A stretch of 64,000 nt of DNA, from assembly GCA_934121905.1 (NCBI GenBank), contig CAKOVI010000001.1, forward strand, positions 124,001 through 188,000. The letters are read 5' to 3'. Origin of the DNA: an uncultured Clostridia bacterium (GTDB taxonomy: Bacteria > Bacillota > Clostridia > TANB77 > CAG-508). Shown here piece after piece: positions 56,394-64,000 of this stretch (the first letter of the stretch is position 1; every line of letters starts with the position of its first letter). The notes beneath the pieces were generated by a model. That model was not told the origin of the DNA, did not search any database, and saw nothing but the letters and a program-made list of their open reading frames with translations. The translations under genes were made by a program, and so were the position numbers.

Positions 56394-56730
56394 TTAATAA
56401 ACTGGTTCCACAATGTGGAACTGATAAGTAACAGTGCTACATTATTAAAGAAAGAGGATAAAACAAATGTATAATGAAAAGATATAAGTAATATTGAAAT
56501 AATCAATTATGTGGCAGTTGATGATGAATTAGTTGAAATACCATTAGAAGTAATAAGTTTATCTAAAAATTTATCTAAATTAAAAGGAAAAATGATTATT
56601 TAGTGGTAAAAAAGATGATGCATAAATTGCAAAGAAGAACTTTAAAAAATTGTTGAAAAATGTTGAAAGAAAGATTATGTTATGGTATACTAATTTTGAA
56701 AAGAAATAGATTTTTTTTGGGGGAAAACAA
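56394..56730 (+). other. Gene-poor stretch with remnants
   Basis: No intact gene. It holds a perfect GTTCCACA-A-TGTGGAAC palindrome near 56405. An unstarted frame encoding VAVDDELVEIPLEVISLSKN lies near 56510-56600. At 56609-56643 it holds a degraded copy of the 35-base sequence that recurs at 59421-59455. Probably debris of an accessory island. Confidence 0.5.
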
Positions 56731-57018
56731 ATGATAGATTTAATTTTAATAATAATATTGATTATAAGCTTATCTAAGCCAGATATTTTATTATCAAAAA
56801 AGATGAAAGAAAAAGCAACAGAAGAGCAGAAAAGAATTCTTACAAAAAATTTGAGAAAGATATATGCAATTATGATTGCAACAATTGAATCGTTAGCACT
56901 TATGAGATATACAGAAATCGTAGGAGTGATTTTAGCTATTGTATTTATTGTTTTGTTTTTTGTGATTTCATTACCAGCAATTAAAGAAAACAAGAAAATA
57001 ACAAAAGAGATAAACTAG
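56731..57018 (+). CDS. Small two-helix membrane protein (95 aa)
   Basis: Hydrophobic segments at about residues 2-16 and 62-85 flank a Lys/Glu-rich middle. Upstream sequence is G-rich (TTGGGGG) and could serve as ribosome site. Unrecognised. Confidence 0.5.
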   Translation: MIDLILIIILIISLSKPDILLSKKMKEKATEEQKRILTKNLRKIYAIMIATIESLALMRYTEIVGVILAIVFIVLFFVISLPAIKENKKITKEIN

Positions 57019-57053
57019 TAGATTCAATTAAAAAAATATATAAGAAAGTGATG

Positions 57054-57093
57054 AAGAAATAAGCAGTGTGTATATTTCACTGTTTATTTCTTT
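57054..57093 (+). terminator. Hairpin terminator
   Basis: AAGAAATAA-G-CAGTG pairs with CACTG-T-TTATTTCTT, followed by T/A-rich sequence. Confidence 0.65.
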
Positions 57094-57120
57094 ATAAAAT
57101 AAAAAGTATGAGGTAAAAAA

Positions 57121-59388
57121 ATGAAGAAATATAAGGCATTAATAAGTTTGCTTATAATTTTATTAAGCTTATTTATAGCAAATATCGTGTATGCAAACAA
57201 TGACGAAGAAGGTCAGAAATTATTGTATCAAGATGTAACTATAAATGAAGATGGATCTATGAAAGTTAGAGAAGCAATATGGCTAAACGGAAAATATAAT
57301 GGAACCAGTAGAGACATAAAATTTAAAAATTATTGGGCATGTCCATTTACGGGAATCTATAGTAATTTTTCAGGAGATTCAGACATATATGATGCAACTG
57401 GAATAACAGATTTAAAGGTATTTGATATTTCGCAATCAAATTTTAATTCATTTGAAAGTATATATAATTTAGAAAATGAATTTGAGAAAGTTGAAAATGC
57501 AAAAAAGGGAAAGTATGGGGTTTATACGGTTGACGAAGCATCTTATAGATATGATGTTTCTATATATTGTCCATCTAAAAAGAAAAAAGTCTTTTACATG
57601 GAATATAATATAAATAATGCAGTTGTAGTGCATAACGATATTGCTGAGTTATATTGGTGTTTTGCTGAAATTAAAGAAAATTTGGAAAATTATAAAATAG
57701 TAGTTCATTTGCCAATGGAAGATGAAAATATGATGGTATGGTCACATGGGTCTTTGAGTGGCAATTGTAGTATTATTGATAATAAAACTGTATCACTTAT
57801 AGATTCAAATGTTAAGTCTAATGAATATGAAACATTAAGGATAATGTTTGATAAAAATTTGGTTAGCAAATGTGAGAAAGTTTCTAATGTCGAAGGAAAA
57901 GACTTTATATTGAAATATGAAAAAGCAATGGCAGATCCTAATTTAGTTAAAGAAGAAAAAGAAAAAATTGATATTGAGAATAGATTAAGTAAACAAATTG
58001 TAGATATACAAAAAAAACCATATATAGCTACATATAATATAGCTAATGAATTGATGGAAAAATTTACTTGGGACGATGATTTAAAAAAACAATACCAAAA
58101 TATTTTAGACGAATATAAGGAAGTTGTGCGACAAGAATGGGTTAAATCAATGGAGTCAGATTATTCATTTATGATAAATCATAATTCAATTTCTCAGTAT
58201 AGAATTGATTCATTAAAAAGGATAATAGATAGGGGATTTGATGAAGAAATAAAAAGAGAATATTATGAGAAAGTTAATGAATTAGAAGAAATTTTAAATC
58301 AAAAGAAAATGAAAATAAAAAAGAATATTCTTTGTTTTGTTTTAATATGTTACTATGTTTTAGGAGTTATTTGCATATTAAAAATACTAAAATATATTTT
58401 TGAGCGTAAGTCTTATTATCATAAGTATTATAGAGATTTTCCAAGTGATGATAAAGCATATATTATAGATTATTTAATGAATAAAAAAGTAACAACAAAA
58501 ACATTTTTAGTTACTATACTTGATTTGATATCTCAAAATAAAATATTAATAGAGAAAAATACTAATGAAGAAGATGACTATATTTTTATATTGCCGCAAG
58601 ATGATTTTACAGGAACGACAGTAGAAAAAGAAGTTATAGAAATATTGTTTAATATAGTTGGTGATAATAATAAATGTTCATTAAAAAATTTGAAAAATTA
58701 TGGAAGAAATCAACATAACTCAAATATTTTATATAAAAAGTATACAAGTTTTGAAAAAAAAGTAAAAAAGGAAGTAGAGTATAAAAAATATTTTAAAAAA
58801 GATTTTAAAACAAAAAATCTATGTAAAAATTTATCAATTATTATATTATGTATTAGTCTAATATTAGGATTATATATATATGGAAATGAATATATAAGCG
58901 TATTTAATTATTATCTTTTAACTATATCATTTGGAATAGCATATTATATTATTTTATCTAAAGATAAAAATAGAACAAGAAAAGGAGCAATAGAATACTC
59001 AAAATGGTTAGCTCATAAAAGATTTTTAAAAGATTTTGGAAAATTTGATTCAAAAGAATTACAAGAAATAGTATTATGGGATAGATATTTTGTAACAGCT
59101 GTTACTTTAGGGTGCTCAAATAAAGTTTTAGAAAAAATGGAAATGTATATAATAGATTGGGAATCAGTAGAGGAACTAAGAAGAGTGTTGTTACAATATC
59201 AAATGCATAAATGTATTAACGATTTAGAACGTACATTACGTTCATTAATAAAAGACGCGAAATCACATTCAAATGAAGGAATATCTTCAACAGGAAGAAG
59301 TAGCGGTTATTCATCGGGAGATGGTTTTGGAGGTGGTTCTTCTTCAGGAGATTCTGGAGGTGGAGGCGGCGGTTGGAGTCGTTTCTAA
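57121..59388 (+). CDS. DUF2207 membrane protein
   Basis: 755 aa. Signal peptide (residues 1-25), then an exported beta-rich DUF2207 domain with YQDVTINEDGSMKVREAIW. A coiled region and one membrane helix (about 400-420) follow, then a cytoplasmic part, two further helices (about 580-620) and the Gly/Ser-rich end GDGFGGGSSSGDSGGGGGGW typical of the family. Function unknown. Near-identical 35-base repeats flank the block containing this gene and 56731-57018. Confidence 0.85.
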   Translation: MKKYKALISLLIILLSLFIANIVYANNDEEGQKLLYQDVTINEDGSMKVREAIWLNGKYNGTSRDIKFKNYWACPFTGIYSNFSGDSDIYDATGITDLKVFDISQSNFNSFESIYNLENEFEKVENAKKGKYGVYTVDEASYRYDVSIYCPSKKKKVFYMEYNINNAVVVHNDIAELYWCFAEIKENLENYKIVVHLPMEDENMMVWSHGSLSGNCSIIDNKTVSLIDSNVKSNEYETLRIMFDKNLVSKCEKVSNVEGKDFILKYEKAMADPNLVKEEKEKIDIENRLSKQIVDIQKKPYIATYNIANELMEKFTWDDDLKKQYQNILDEYKEVVRQEWVKSMESDYSFMINHNSISQYRIDSLKRIIDRGFDEEIKREYYEKVNELEEILNQKKMKIKKNILCFVLICYYVLGVICILKILKYIFERKSYYHKYYRDFPSDDKAYIIDYLMNKKVTTKTFLVTILDLISQNKILIEKNTNEEDDYIFILPQDDFTGTTVEKEVIEILFNIVGDNNKCSLKNLKNYGRNQHNSNILYKKYTSFEKKVKKEVEYKKYFKKDFKTKNLCKNLSIIILCISLILGLYIYGNEYISVFNYYLLTISFGIAYYIILSKDKNRTRKGAIEYSKWLAHKRFLKDFGKFDSKELQEIVLWDRYFVTAVTLGCSNKVLEKMEMYIIDWESVEELRRVLLQYQMHKCINDLERTLRSLIKDAKSHSNEGISSTGRSSGYSSGDGFGGGSSSGDSGGGGGGWSRF

Positions 59389-59422
59389 AAACTGTTGTTA
59401 AATTATATAAACTTACCAATAA

Positions 59423-59467
59423 AAAGATGGTGCATAAGTTACAAAGAAGAACTTATGTACCATCTTT
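59423..59467. terminator. Terminator between converging genes
   Basis: AAAGATGGTGCATAAGT pairs with ACTTATGTACCATCTTT, flanked by A-rich and T-rich ends. Confidence 0.75.
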
Positions 59468-59471
59468 AATA

Positions 59472-60362
59472 CTAATTTAAGAAAAGTTTTCTTATTTCGA
59501 TTTCTTCATTTGGAAGTTGGGTTTTAATTGCTCCATACCAAGAATCGGAAAAATCCGAAACTTTTTTTCTATCTGTTAGAGTTACAAGAAAAACTCTAGC
59601 GGAATAATTTATAACTTCAAATTTTCCGGAAAGAGATATAGAACTTTCATTACAATGAAGCTTGAACTCAAGTGGAATGCTTTTGATAAAGCTTTCAAAT
59701 TCAAGTTTACAAATAATACGAGTATCAAAATGAATAAAGAAGAGTTTTTTTCCAGTTTCAATATATTCGTTAATATATTGTGATAAAGAGTAAGTCACTT
59801 CTTTATCAAAATGAAAAGATTTAATGTTAGCTAAGAAATTATTTTCAATTTTAGCATTTCTTTCCATTACTGACTCAAGAGATGTTTTCAAAGTTCTTAA
59901 ATCTAATTTTTCATCATAATACCTAATGAAATTGGTTGAATAAAAGTCTTTAGAAAAATTAAATTCAAAATCTCCCAGTTTTAAAGTATAAGAGATTTTT
60001 GAAATAATTGTAGATGTAAATTCACCATCAATTTCAAACAGTTTGAACTTGGCAGTCTTTTTCTCTAAAAGTGCTGTTTCTATAACTTTTACTGTTTCTT
60101 TTTGTATAGGTGAGTATAAAGAATAAGTTTTTATAATGCAATTATTATCTTTTTTGTATTTTTCTGAAATACTTTTATAATGCTTTGAGGCATAAACGCA
60201 AGGATAAATAAAATACTTATCACTCTCATCCATAAATGCTTTTTGATAATCAAAAGGTAAATCGAACAAAATATGTTCTAATTCCGTTTTTATTTTTTCA
60301 TATTCCTCCTGAAGCTCTGTTTTTTTCCGCTCTAAAAGAGCCAATGAAATTTCTAAATCCAT
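59472..60362 (-). CDS. Hypothetical protein (296 aa) with an in-frame CGG and no frameshift
   Basis: ATG 60360-60362 has AGGAGG at ideal distance. A coiled coil covers residues 1-32, and the rest is an alternating helical and beta protein of unknown family with no signal peptide. Codon 12 (plus-strand 60327-60329) is CGG in the zero frame, yet the frame continues uninterrupted. A +1 shift there would stop 13 codons later. It is the only exception to the CGG rule I found in the window. It may be recently acquired, or read only when CGG is decoded as Arg. Confidence 0.65.
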   Translation of the reverse strand: MDLEISLALLERKKTELQEEYEKIKTELEHILFDLPFDYQKAFMDESDKYFIYPCVYASKHYKSISEKYKKDNNCIIKTYSLYSPIQKETVKVIETALLEKKTAKFKLFEIDGEFTSTIISKISYTLKLGDFEFNFSKDFYSTNFIRYYDEKLDLRTLKTSLESVMERNAKIENNFLANIKSFHFDKEVTYSLSQYINEYIETGKKLFFIHFDTRIICKLEFESFIKSIPLEFKLHCNESSISLSGKFEVINYSARVFLVTLTDRKKVSDFSDSWYGAIKTQLPNEEIEIRKLFLN

Positions 60363-60626
60363 ATAAACCTCCTTATAATTAGTAAAAATTCTACTCTTAC
60401 AAAAAAGTAAAAGTAAAATCAGTAAATAGTTACAAATATAATAATATCACCTTTTGCAAATTATGTCAACAAAACAAAAACAAGAATAAATTTTATCAAA
60501 CAACACAAAATAAAAAAAAAAAATTCCATCACCACCACATTATGACAAAATTTTTCAGTAAAAAATGCTAAACTATAAAAAAGATGGGACAACCCATCAA
60601 AAATCTAAAGAAAACAAGGAGGAGTT

Positions 60627-60977
60627 ATGGAAGTAAAATATTATAACCAAGAAAGGCTTCTAATATTTAAAATTACCGAAGAAATAGACGAACACAAAGT
60701 AAAAAATATAAGGAGGAGGGCAGACTATGAGATTGAAAGATTTATGCCTAAAAGAGTTGTATTTGATTTTGATAGTGTTTCTTTCATGGATAGCAGCGGC
60801 ATTGGAATGGTAATAGGAAGATATAAACAAACTGTAATGTTAGGTGGAAAAATGGAACTTGCTAATTTAACAGAAAGTGTAAGAAAAATTTTTGAAATGA
60901 GTGGAGTACTAAAATTAATACCAGAAGTTAGTTTGCAAGATGAAAATCAAATAAACAAGGAGGAAAAAGCTATATGA
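60627..60977 (+). CDS. spoIIAA: Anti-sigma F factor antagonist
   Basis: STAS-domain protein that frees SigF when dephosphorylated. FDFDSVSFMDSSGIGMVIGR holds the phosphorylatable Ser. 116 aa. Overlaps spoIIAB by four bases (ATGA). GGAGG start signal. Confidence 0.95.
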   Translation: MEVKYYNQERLLIFKITEEIDEHKVKNIRRRADYEIERFMPKRVVFDFDSVSFMDSSGIGMVIGRYKQTVMLGGKMELANLTESVRKIFEMSGVLKLIPEVSLQDENQINKEEKAI

Positions 60978-61444
60978 GAAACGAAAATGAGATGAAATTA
61001 GAATTTTTGAGTAAATCAAACAATGAAGCATTTGCAAGAATAACAGTGGCAGCATTTGTAGCGAGCTTAGACCCAACAATAGAAGAAATATCAGATATAA
61101 AAACTGCTGTATCAGAAGCGGTTACGAATTCTATTGTACATGGATATGAAGATAGAATAGGAATAATAAATCTAAGATGTAAAATTATAGATAGAGATGT
61201 AATAATAGAAATATCAGATAATGGGAAAGGAATAGAAAACATAGAAATGGCAAAACAGCCACTTTACACAAGCAAACCTAACTTAGAAAGGTCAGGAATG
61301 GGATTTACAATAATGGAAAGCTTTATGGATGACTTAAATGTAGAATCAGTCCTTGGTTTAGGAACTAAAATTACCATGAAAAAGACCATAAAAGAACAAC
61401 CACGTGAGGAGACAGTTACATTAGAAGAAGCTCTAAGGGGGTAA
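60974..61444 (+). CDS. spoIIAB: Anti-sigma F factor (serine kinase)
   Basis: GHKL ATPase that holds SigF inactive and phosphorylates SpoIIAA. N box SEAVTNSIVHGYED, G1 ISDNGKGIEN, G2 RSGMGFTIMESFM. 156 aa. Confidence 0.95.
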   Translation: MRNENEMKLEFLSKSNNEAFARITVAAFVASLDPTIEEISDIKTAVSEAVTNSIVHGYEDRIGIINLRCKIIDRDVIIEISDNGKGIENIEMAKQPLYTSKPNLERSGMGFTIMESFMDDLNVESVLGLGTKITMKKTIKEQPREETVTLEEALRG

Positions 61445-61450
61445 ATTAAA

Positions 61451-62186
61451 GTGCTAAATCAAATTACAAATGACATAAAAGAGGCTCAAAATGGCAACAA
61501 AGATGCTATGGCGAAATTGGTTGAAGAAAATCAAGGGCTAATTTGGAGTATAGTGAAAAGATTTTCTGGAAGAGGATATGAGAATGATGATTTATATCAA
61601 ATAGGGACAATAGGTTTTATAAAATCTATAAGAAATTTTGATGTTAATTTTGAGGTAAGATTATCTACATATGCGGTTCCATACATATTAGGAGAAATAA
61701 AAAGATTTTTAAGAGATGACGGTCCGATAAAGATAAGTAGAAGTTTGAAAGATTTATATAGAAAGATAATGGAATTGCAAAAAGAATGGATTCATACTAA
61801 AGGCAGAGAACCGACTTTGCGGGGAAATCTCTAAAATATTGAAAGTAAGTAAAGAAGAAATTACAATGGCACTAGACAGCAGTTTGCCTGTAAATTCAAT
61901 AGAAGAAAATGTTTATGCAGATAGTAAAAACGAAAATTCTTTAAATATATTAGATACATTGTCATCTAATAAAGATGAAGCAAATCTAATTACAAATAAG
62001 ATTGCAATTAATAAAATGATTGAAAATTTAGAGCCAAGAGATAAGGAAGTGATTTTACTTAGATATTATAAAGATAAAACTCAAACAGATGTAGCCAAGA
62101 TTTTAGGCATATCACAAGTTCAAGTTTCAAGGATTGAAAAAAAGATTTTGGGAAAAATGAGAAAAGAATTAGAAGAAATTTCTTAG
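61451..62186 (+). CDS. sigF: Sporulation sigma factor F, +1 shift at CGG
   Basis: Forespore-specific sigma factor. Region 2 (LIWSIVKRFSGRGYENDDLYQIGTIG) lies in the first frame. Region 3 starts GREPTL, then the zero-frame codon CGG at 61820-61822 is followed by three codons and TAA. Skipping one base reads PTL-G-EISKILKVSKEEI and carries on through region 4 (DKTQTDVAKILGISQVQVSR) to 62186, 244 aa, the usual SigF length. GTG start with AAGGGGG upstream, right behind spoIIAB. Zero-frame reading would lose all of region 4, so SigF activity and sporulation would depend on the shift. Confidence 0.88.
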
Positions 62187-62236
62187 AATAATTTTGGTAC
62201 AATATCATAGTATGTAAAAGACAAGGAGTAGATAAG

Positions 62237-63260
62237 ATGAAAAAATTAGTTAGCTATTTTTTTGTTGGACTATGTATTATGATAATTGTACCAATTTTAT
62301 GTACAAGAAAAGCAAATGGACAAAATAAGGTAGAAGAAGAAATTAGTAAAAATGAGGTAGAAGTGAATAATAATGAGGAAATTGTTAAATTTGATTATAC
62401 TAAATTTGCCACAATAAAATTATACCATACCAAAGATTCAAGTGTTGAAGAACTTCCAATAGACCAGTATTTGTATGGTGTTGTATCAGCTGAGATGCCA
62501 GCAAGTTATGAAGTAGAAGCATTAAAAGCTCAGGCAATAGTTGCAAGAACATATACAATTTATCAGATATCTAAAAACCAACGGAAAACATCCAGATGGA
62601 GATATATGTGATAGTTATAAATGTTGCCAAGCTTGGATATCTAAAGATGAGAGGCTAGAAAAGTGGGATGAAGATGTAAGGACTTCGAATTGGGATAAAA
62701 TAACTAATGCAGTTGATAGTACTCAAGGAAAAGTAATAACATATGATGGAAAACCTATTGATGCTTTTTTTCATTCAAATAGTGGTGGAGTTACAGAGAC
62801 GGCAAATAATGTATGGGGAGGAGATAATTTACCATATTTACAAAGTGTACAAACTGCAGGAGAAGAGGGATATTCGGCATATAATTCTGAGGTTCAATTA
62901 TCAAAAGATGAGCTTATAAATAAACTTAAAACAAAATATTCAGATTTGGAAATTGATTTTAATCAAGAAAATTGTATAGAGATTGTGTCTTATACAGAGA
63001 GTCATCGTGTTAAAACTATAAGGTTTGGAAATACTGAGATTGCAGGGACGGAAGCTAGGTCATTATTTGGTCTTAAATCTACAAATTTTTCTTTTGAAAT
63101 TAATGGAGATGTAATTAAATTTAAAGTTTTAGGATATGGTCATGGTGTTGGAATGAGCCAGACTGGTGCTGATAGTATGGCTAAAGGTGGAAGTAGTGCG
63201 GAGGAGATAATTAAGCATTTTTATAGTGGAATTGAAATCAAGACTGTTAATGAGTTGTAA
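62237..63260 (+). CDS. spoIID: SpoIID-like peptidoglycan transglycosylase, +1 shift at CGG
   Basis: 340 aa once joined. N-terminal membrane helix (about residues 4-22), then the SpoIID core DQYLYGVVSAEMPASYEVEA and LKAQAIVARTYTIYQISK. Zero-frame CGG at 62582-62584 follows; skipping one base reads SKNQ-G-KHPDGDICDSYKCCQAW. It continues through HSNSGGVTETANNVWGG and GYGHGVGMSQTGAD. SpoIID hydrolyses septal peptidoglycan during engulfment, working with SpoIIM and SpoIIP. Zero-frame reading would stop 9 codons after CGG. Confidence 0.85.
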
Positions 63261-63494
63261 CCCCTTCTTGTGGGGAGTGGAAGCCAACCTATTCATACAT
63301 AATTCTTTCGACTCAATCCGTAATTTAAGAAATTCTAAATTAATTTTTCGGCACCCTTTCACTTAGTCCTCGCTATCGCTCGACGCGAACATTTTCCAAA
63401 AAATTCATTAAGAATTTCTAAAATTACTCCAATCACACTCAAGAATTATGTATGAATAGGTTGGCTTCCACTCCCCACAAAAAGGGGTTACAAC
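63255..63494. repeat. Large inverted-repeat element
   Basis: The arms 63255-63308 and 63440-63493 are reverse complements over about 54 bases with a single mismatch, starting TTGTAACCCCTT and including GTGGAAGCCAACCTATTC. A looser inverted similarity continues about 45 bases inward. The centre holds GC-rich CGCTATCGCTCGACGCG, unlike the surroundings. No ORF. It resembles a non-autonomous MITE-like or very large hairpin element between the converging spoIID and murC genes. Confidence 0.75.
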
Positions 63495-63500
63495 CAAAGA

Positions 63501-63524
63501 AAAAAGCCCTAAGTAAGGCTTTTT
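63501..63524 (-). terminator. murC terminator
   Basis: AAAAAGCC / GGCTTTTT stem; read on the minus strand it ends in a T-run and overlaps the murC stop codon. Confidence 0.75.
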
Positions 63525-64000
63525 AACTTTCTAAAAGCATAGGTCCAATTTCTGTAACTGTACCTGCACCTTGAGTTATAATAATATCATTTTTTTCAAC
63601 ATGTTCTTTTAAATAATTTACACATTCAGTAAAATCCGGAATATAGTGGGCAGTTTTTCCTAAACTACCAATTTTATCTGCCAAATCTTTAGATGAGATT
63701 CCGAAAGTATTTTTTTCACGTGCTGCATAAATATCCAAAATTATAATATTGTCGAAATTTAATAAAGCTTTAGCAAAATCATCTAAGAGATTTTTAGTTC
63801 TGCTGTAAGTATGAGGTTGGAAAACTACCCAAGATTTATTATATTTTTTATTCATTAAAGCTTTTGCTGTTGCAATAATTTCAGTAGGATGGTGACCATA
63901 ATCATCAAAAATTGTTGCACCATTTACAGTACCTTTATATTCAAATCTTCTAACTGCTCCAGTAAATTTTAGTAAAGCATTTTGAATTGATTCTAATTTA
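63523..64000 (-). CDS. murC: UDP-N-acetylmuramate--L-alanine ligase (C-terminal part)
   Basis: Adds the first amino acid to the peptidoglycan precursor. The frame is open to the window edge, so the N-terminal part is missing. DDYGHHPTEI, VVFQPHTYSRTKNLLDDF, DIYAAREKNTFGISSKDL and the terminal ITQGAGTVTEIGPMLLE are MurC hallmarks. Confidence 0.94.
   Translation of the reverse strand, partial: KLESIQNALLKFTGAVRRFEYKGTVNGATIFDDYGHHPTEIIATAKALMNKKYNKSWVVFQPHTYSRTKNLLDDFAKALLNFDNIIILDIYAAREKNTFGISSKDLADKIGSLGKTAHYIPDFTECVNYLKEHVEKNDIIITQGAGTVTEIGPMLLES

Noticed and set aside
1..64000. CRISPR arrays, insertion sequences with transposase, rRNA genes
   Set aside because: I looked for regularly spaced direct repeats, transposase motifs and rRNA segments and saw none.

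Overview
The window is AT-rich, low-GC Firmicute DNA. A spoIIA operon, spoVA genes, a SpoIID-like gene, the ylx/sbp/ftsAZ cluster and a large type IV pilus operon point to an endospore-forming member of the Clostridia, probably an uncultured gut-type lineage. That placement is an inference from gene content; no 16S rRNA is present. Arginine is written almost entirely with AGA/AGG and some CGT.

Layout. 1-3.2 kb: accessory genes (an edge-truncated metallopeptidase, small charged proteins, a DUF4160 gene). 3.2-7.0 kb: grpE-dnaK-dnaJ behind a degenerate CIRCE, without hrcA. 7.0-10.4 kb: a PBECR-like nuclease remnant, a candidate small RNA, xpt and rnr. 10.4-15.4 kb: the str cluster (rpsL, a 334-nt structured spacer, rpsG, fusA, tuf). 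15.4-19.5 kb: two large pilin-anchored surface proteins with BspA-type LRR and GLUG repeats. 19.5-35 kb: housekeeping genes (ytaF-like, uracil-DNA glycosylase, GltD-like, plsX-acpP-rnc, Elp3-like, two tRNA-Gly, queA, rarA, rimO, scpB, proS). 36-41.7 kb: divIB, two DUF881 genes, sbp, ftsA, ftsZ. 41.8-43.8 kb: spoVAC-D-E. 44-54.5 kb: a type IV pilus operon and a ROK kinase. 54.5-60.4 kb: a tRNA-Tyr interrupted by a group I intron, followed by an accessory block (DinD, DUF2207 and others). 60.6-64 kb: spoIIAA-spoIIAB-sigF, SpoIID-like, and murC at the edge.

Main discovery. Eight genes (DUF4160, two surface proteins, uracil-DNA glycosylase, a 726-aa metallopeptidase, DinD, sigF, SpoIID-like) each look broken by a single extra base. 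DUF4160 has two such breaks, making nine sites. At every site the zero-frame codon is CGG, and skipping exactly one base there, so that CGGN supplies GGN (glycine), restores a full-length family-typical protein. By hand inspection I found CGG in the zero frame of only one other gene (codon 12 of the minus-strand ORF 59472-60362); every other CGG I located lies across two codons. The codon before CGG differs at all nine sites. This looks like lineage-specific +1 decoding of CGG (quadruplet CGGN read as Gly, or +1 slippage at an unassigned 'hungry' codon), and sigF and spoIID would depend on it.

Other points of interest are the group I intron in a tRNA-Tyr anticodon loop, the structured RNA-like spacer inside the str operon, a family of long intergenic hairpins sharing a GGGACGGTTCTTTT/GGGACCGGGTC core, pilins lacking Glu5, and a fused PilM-PilN protein.
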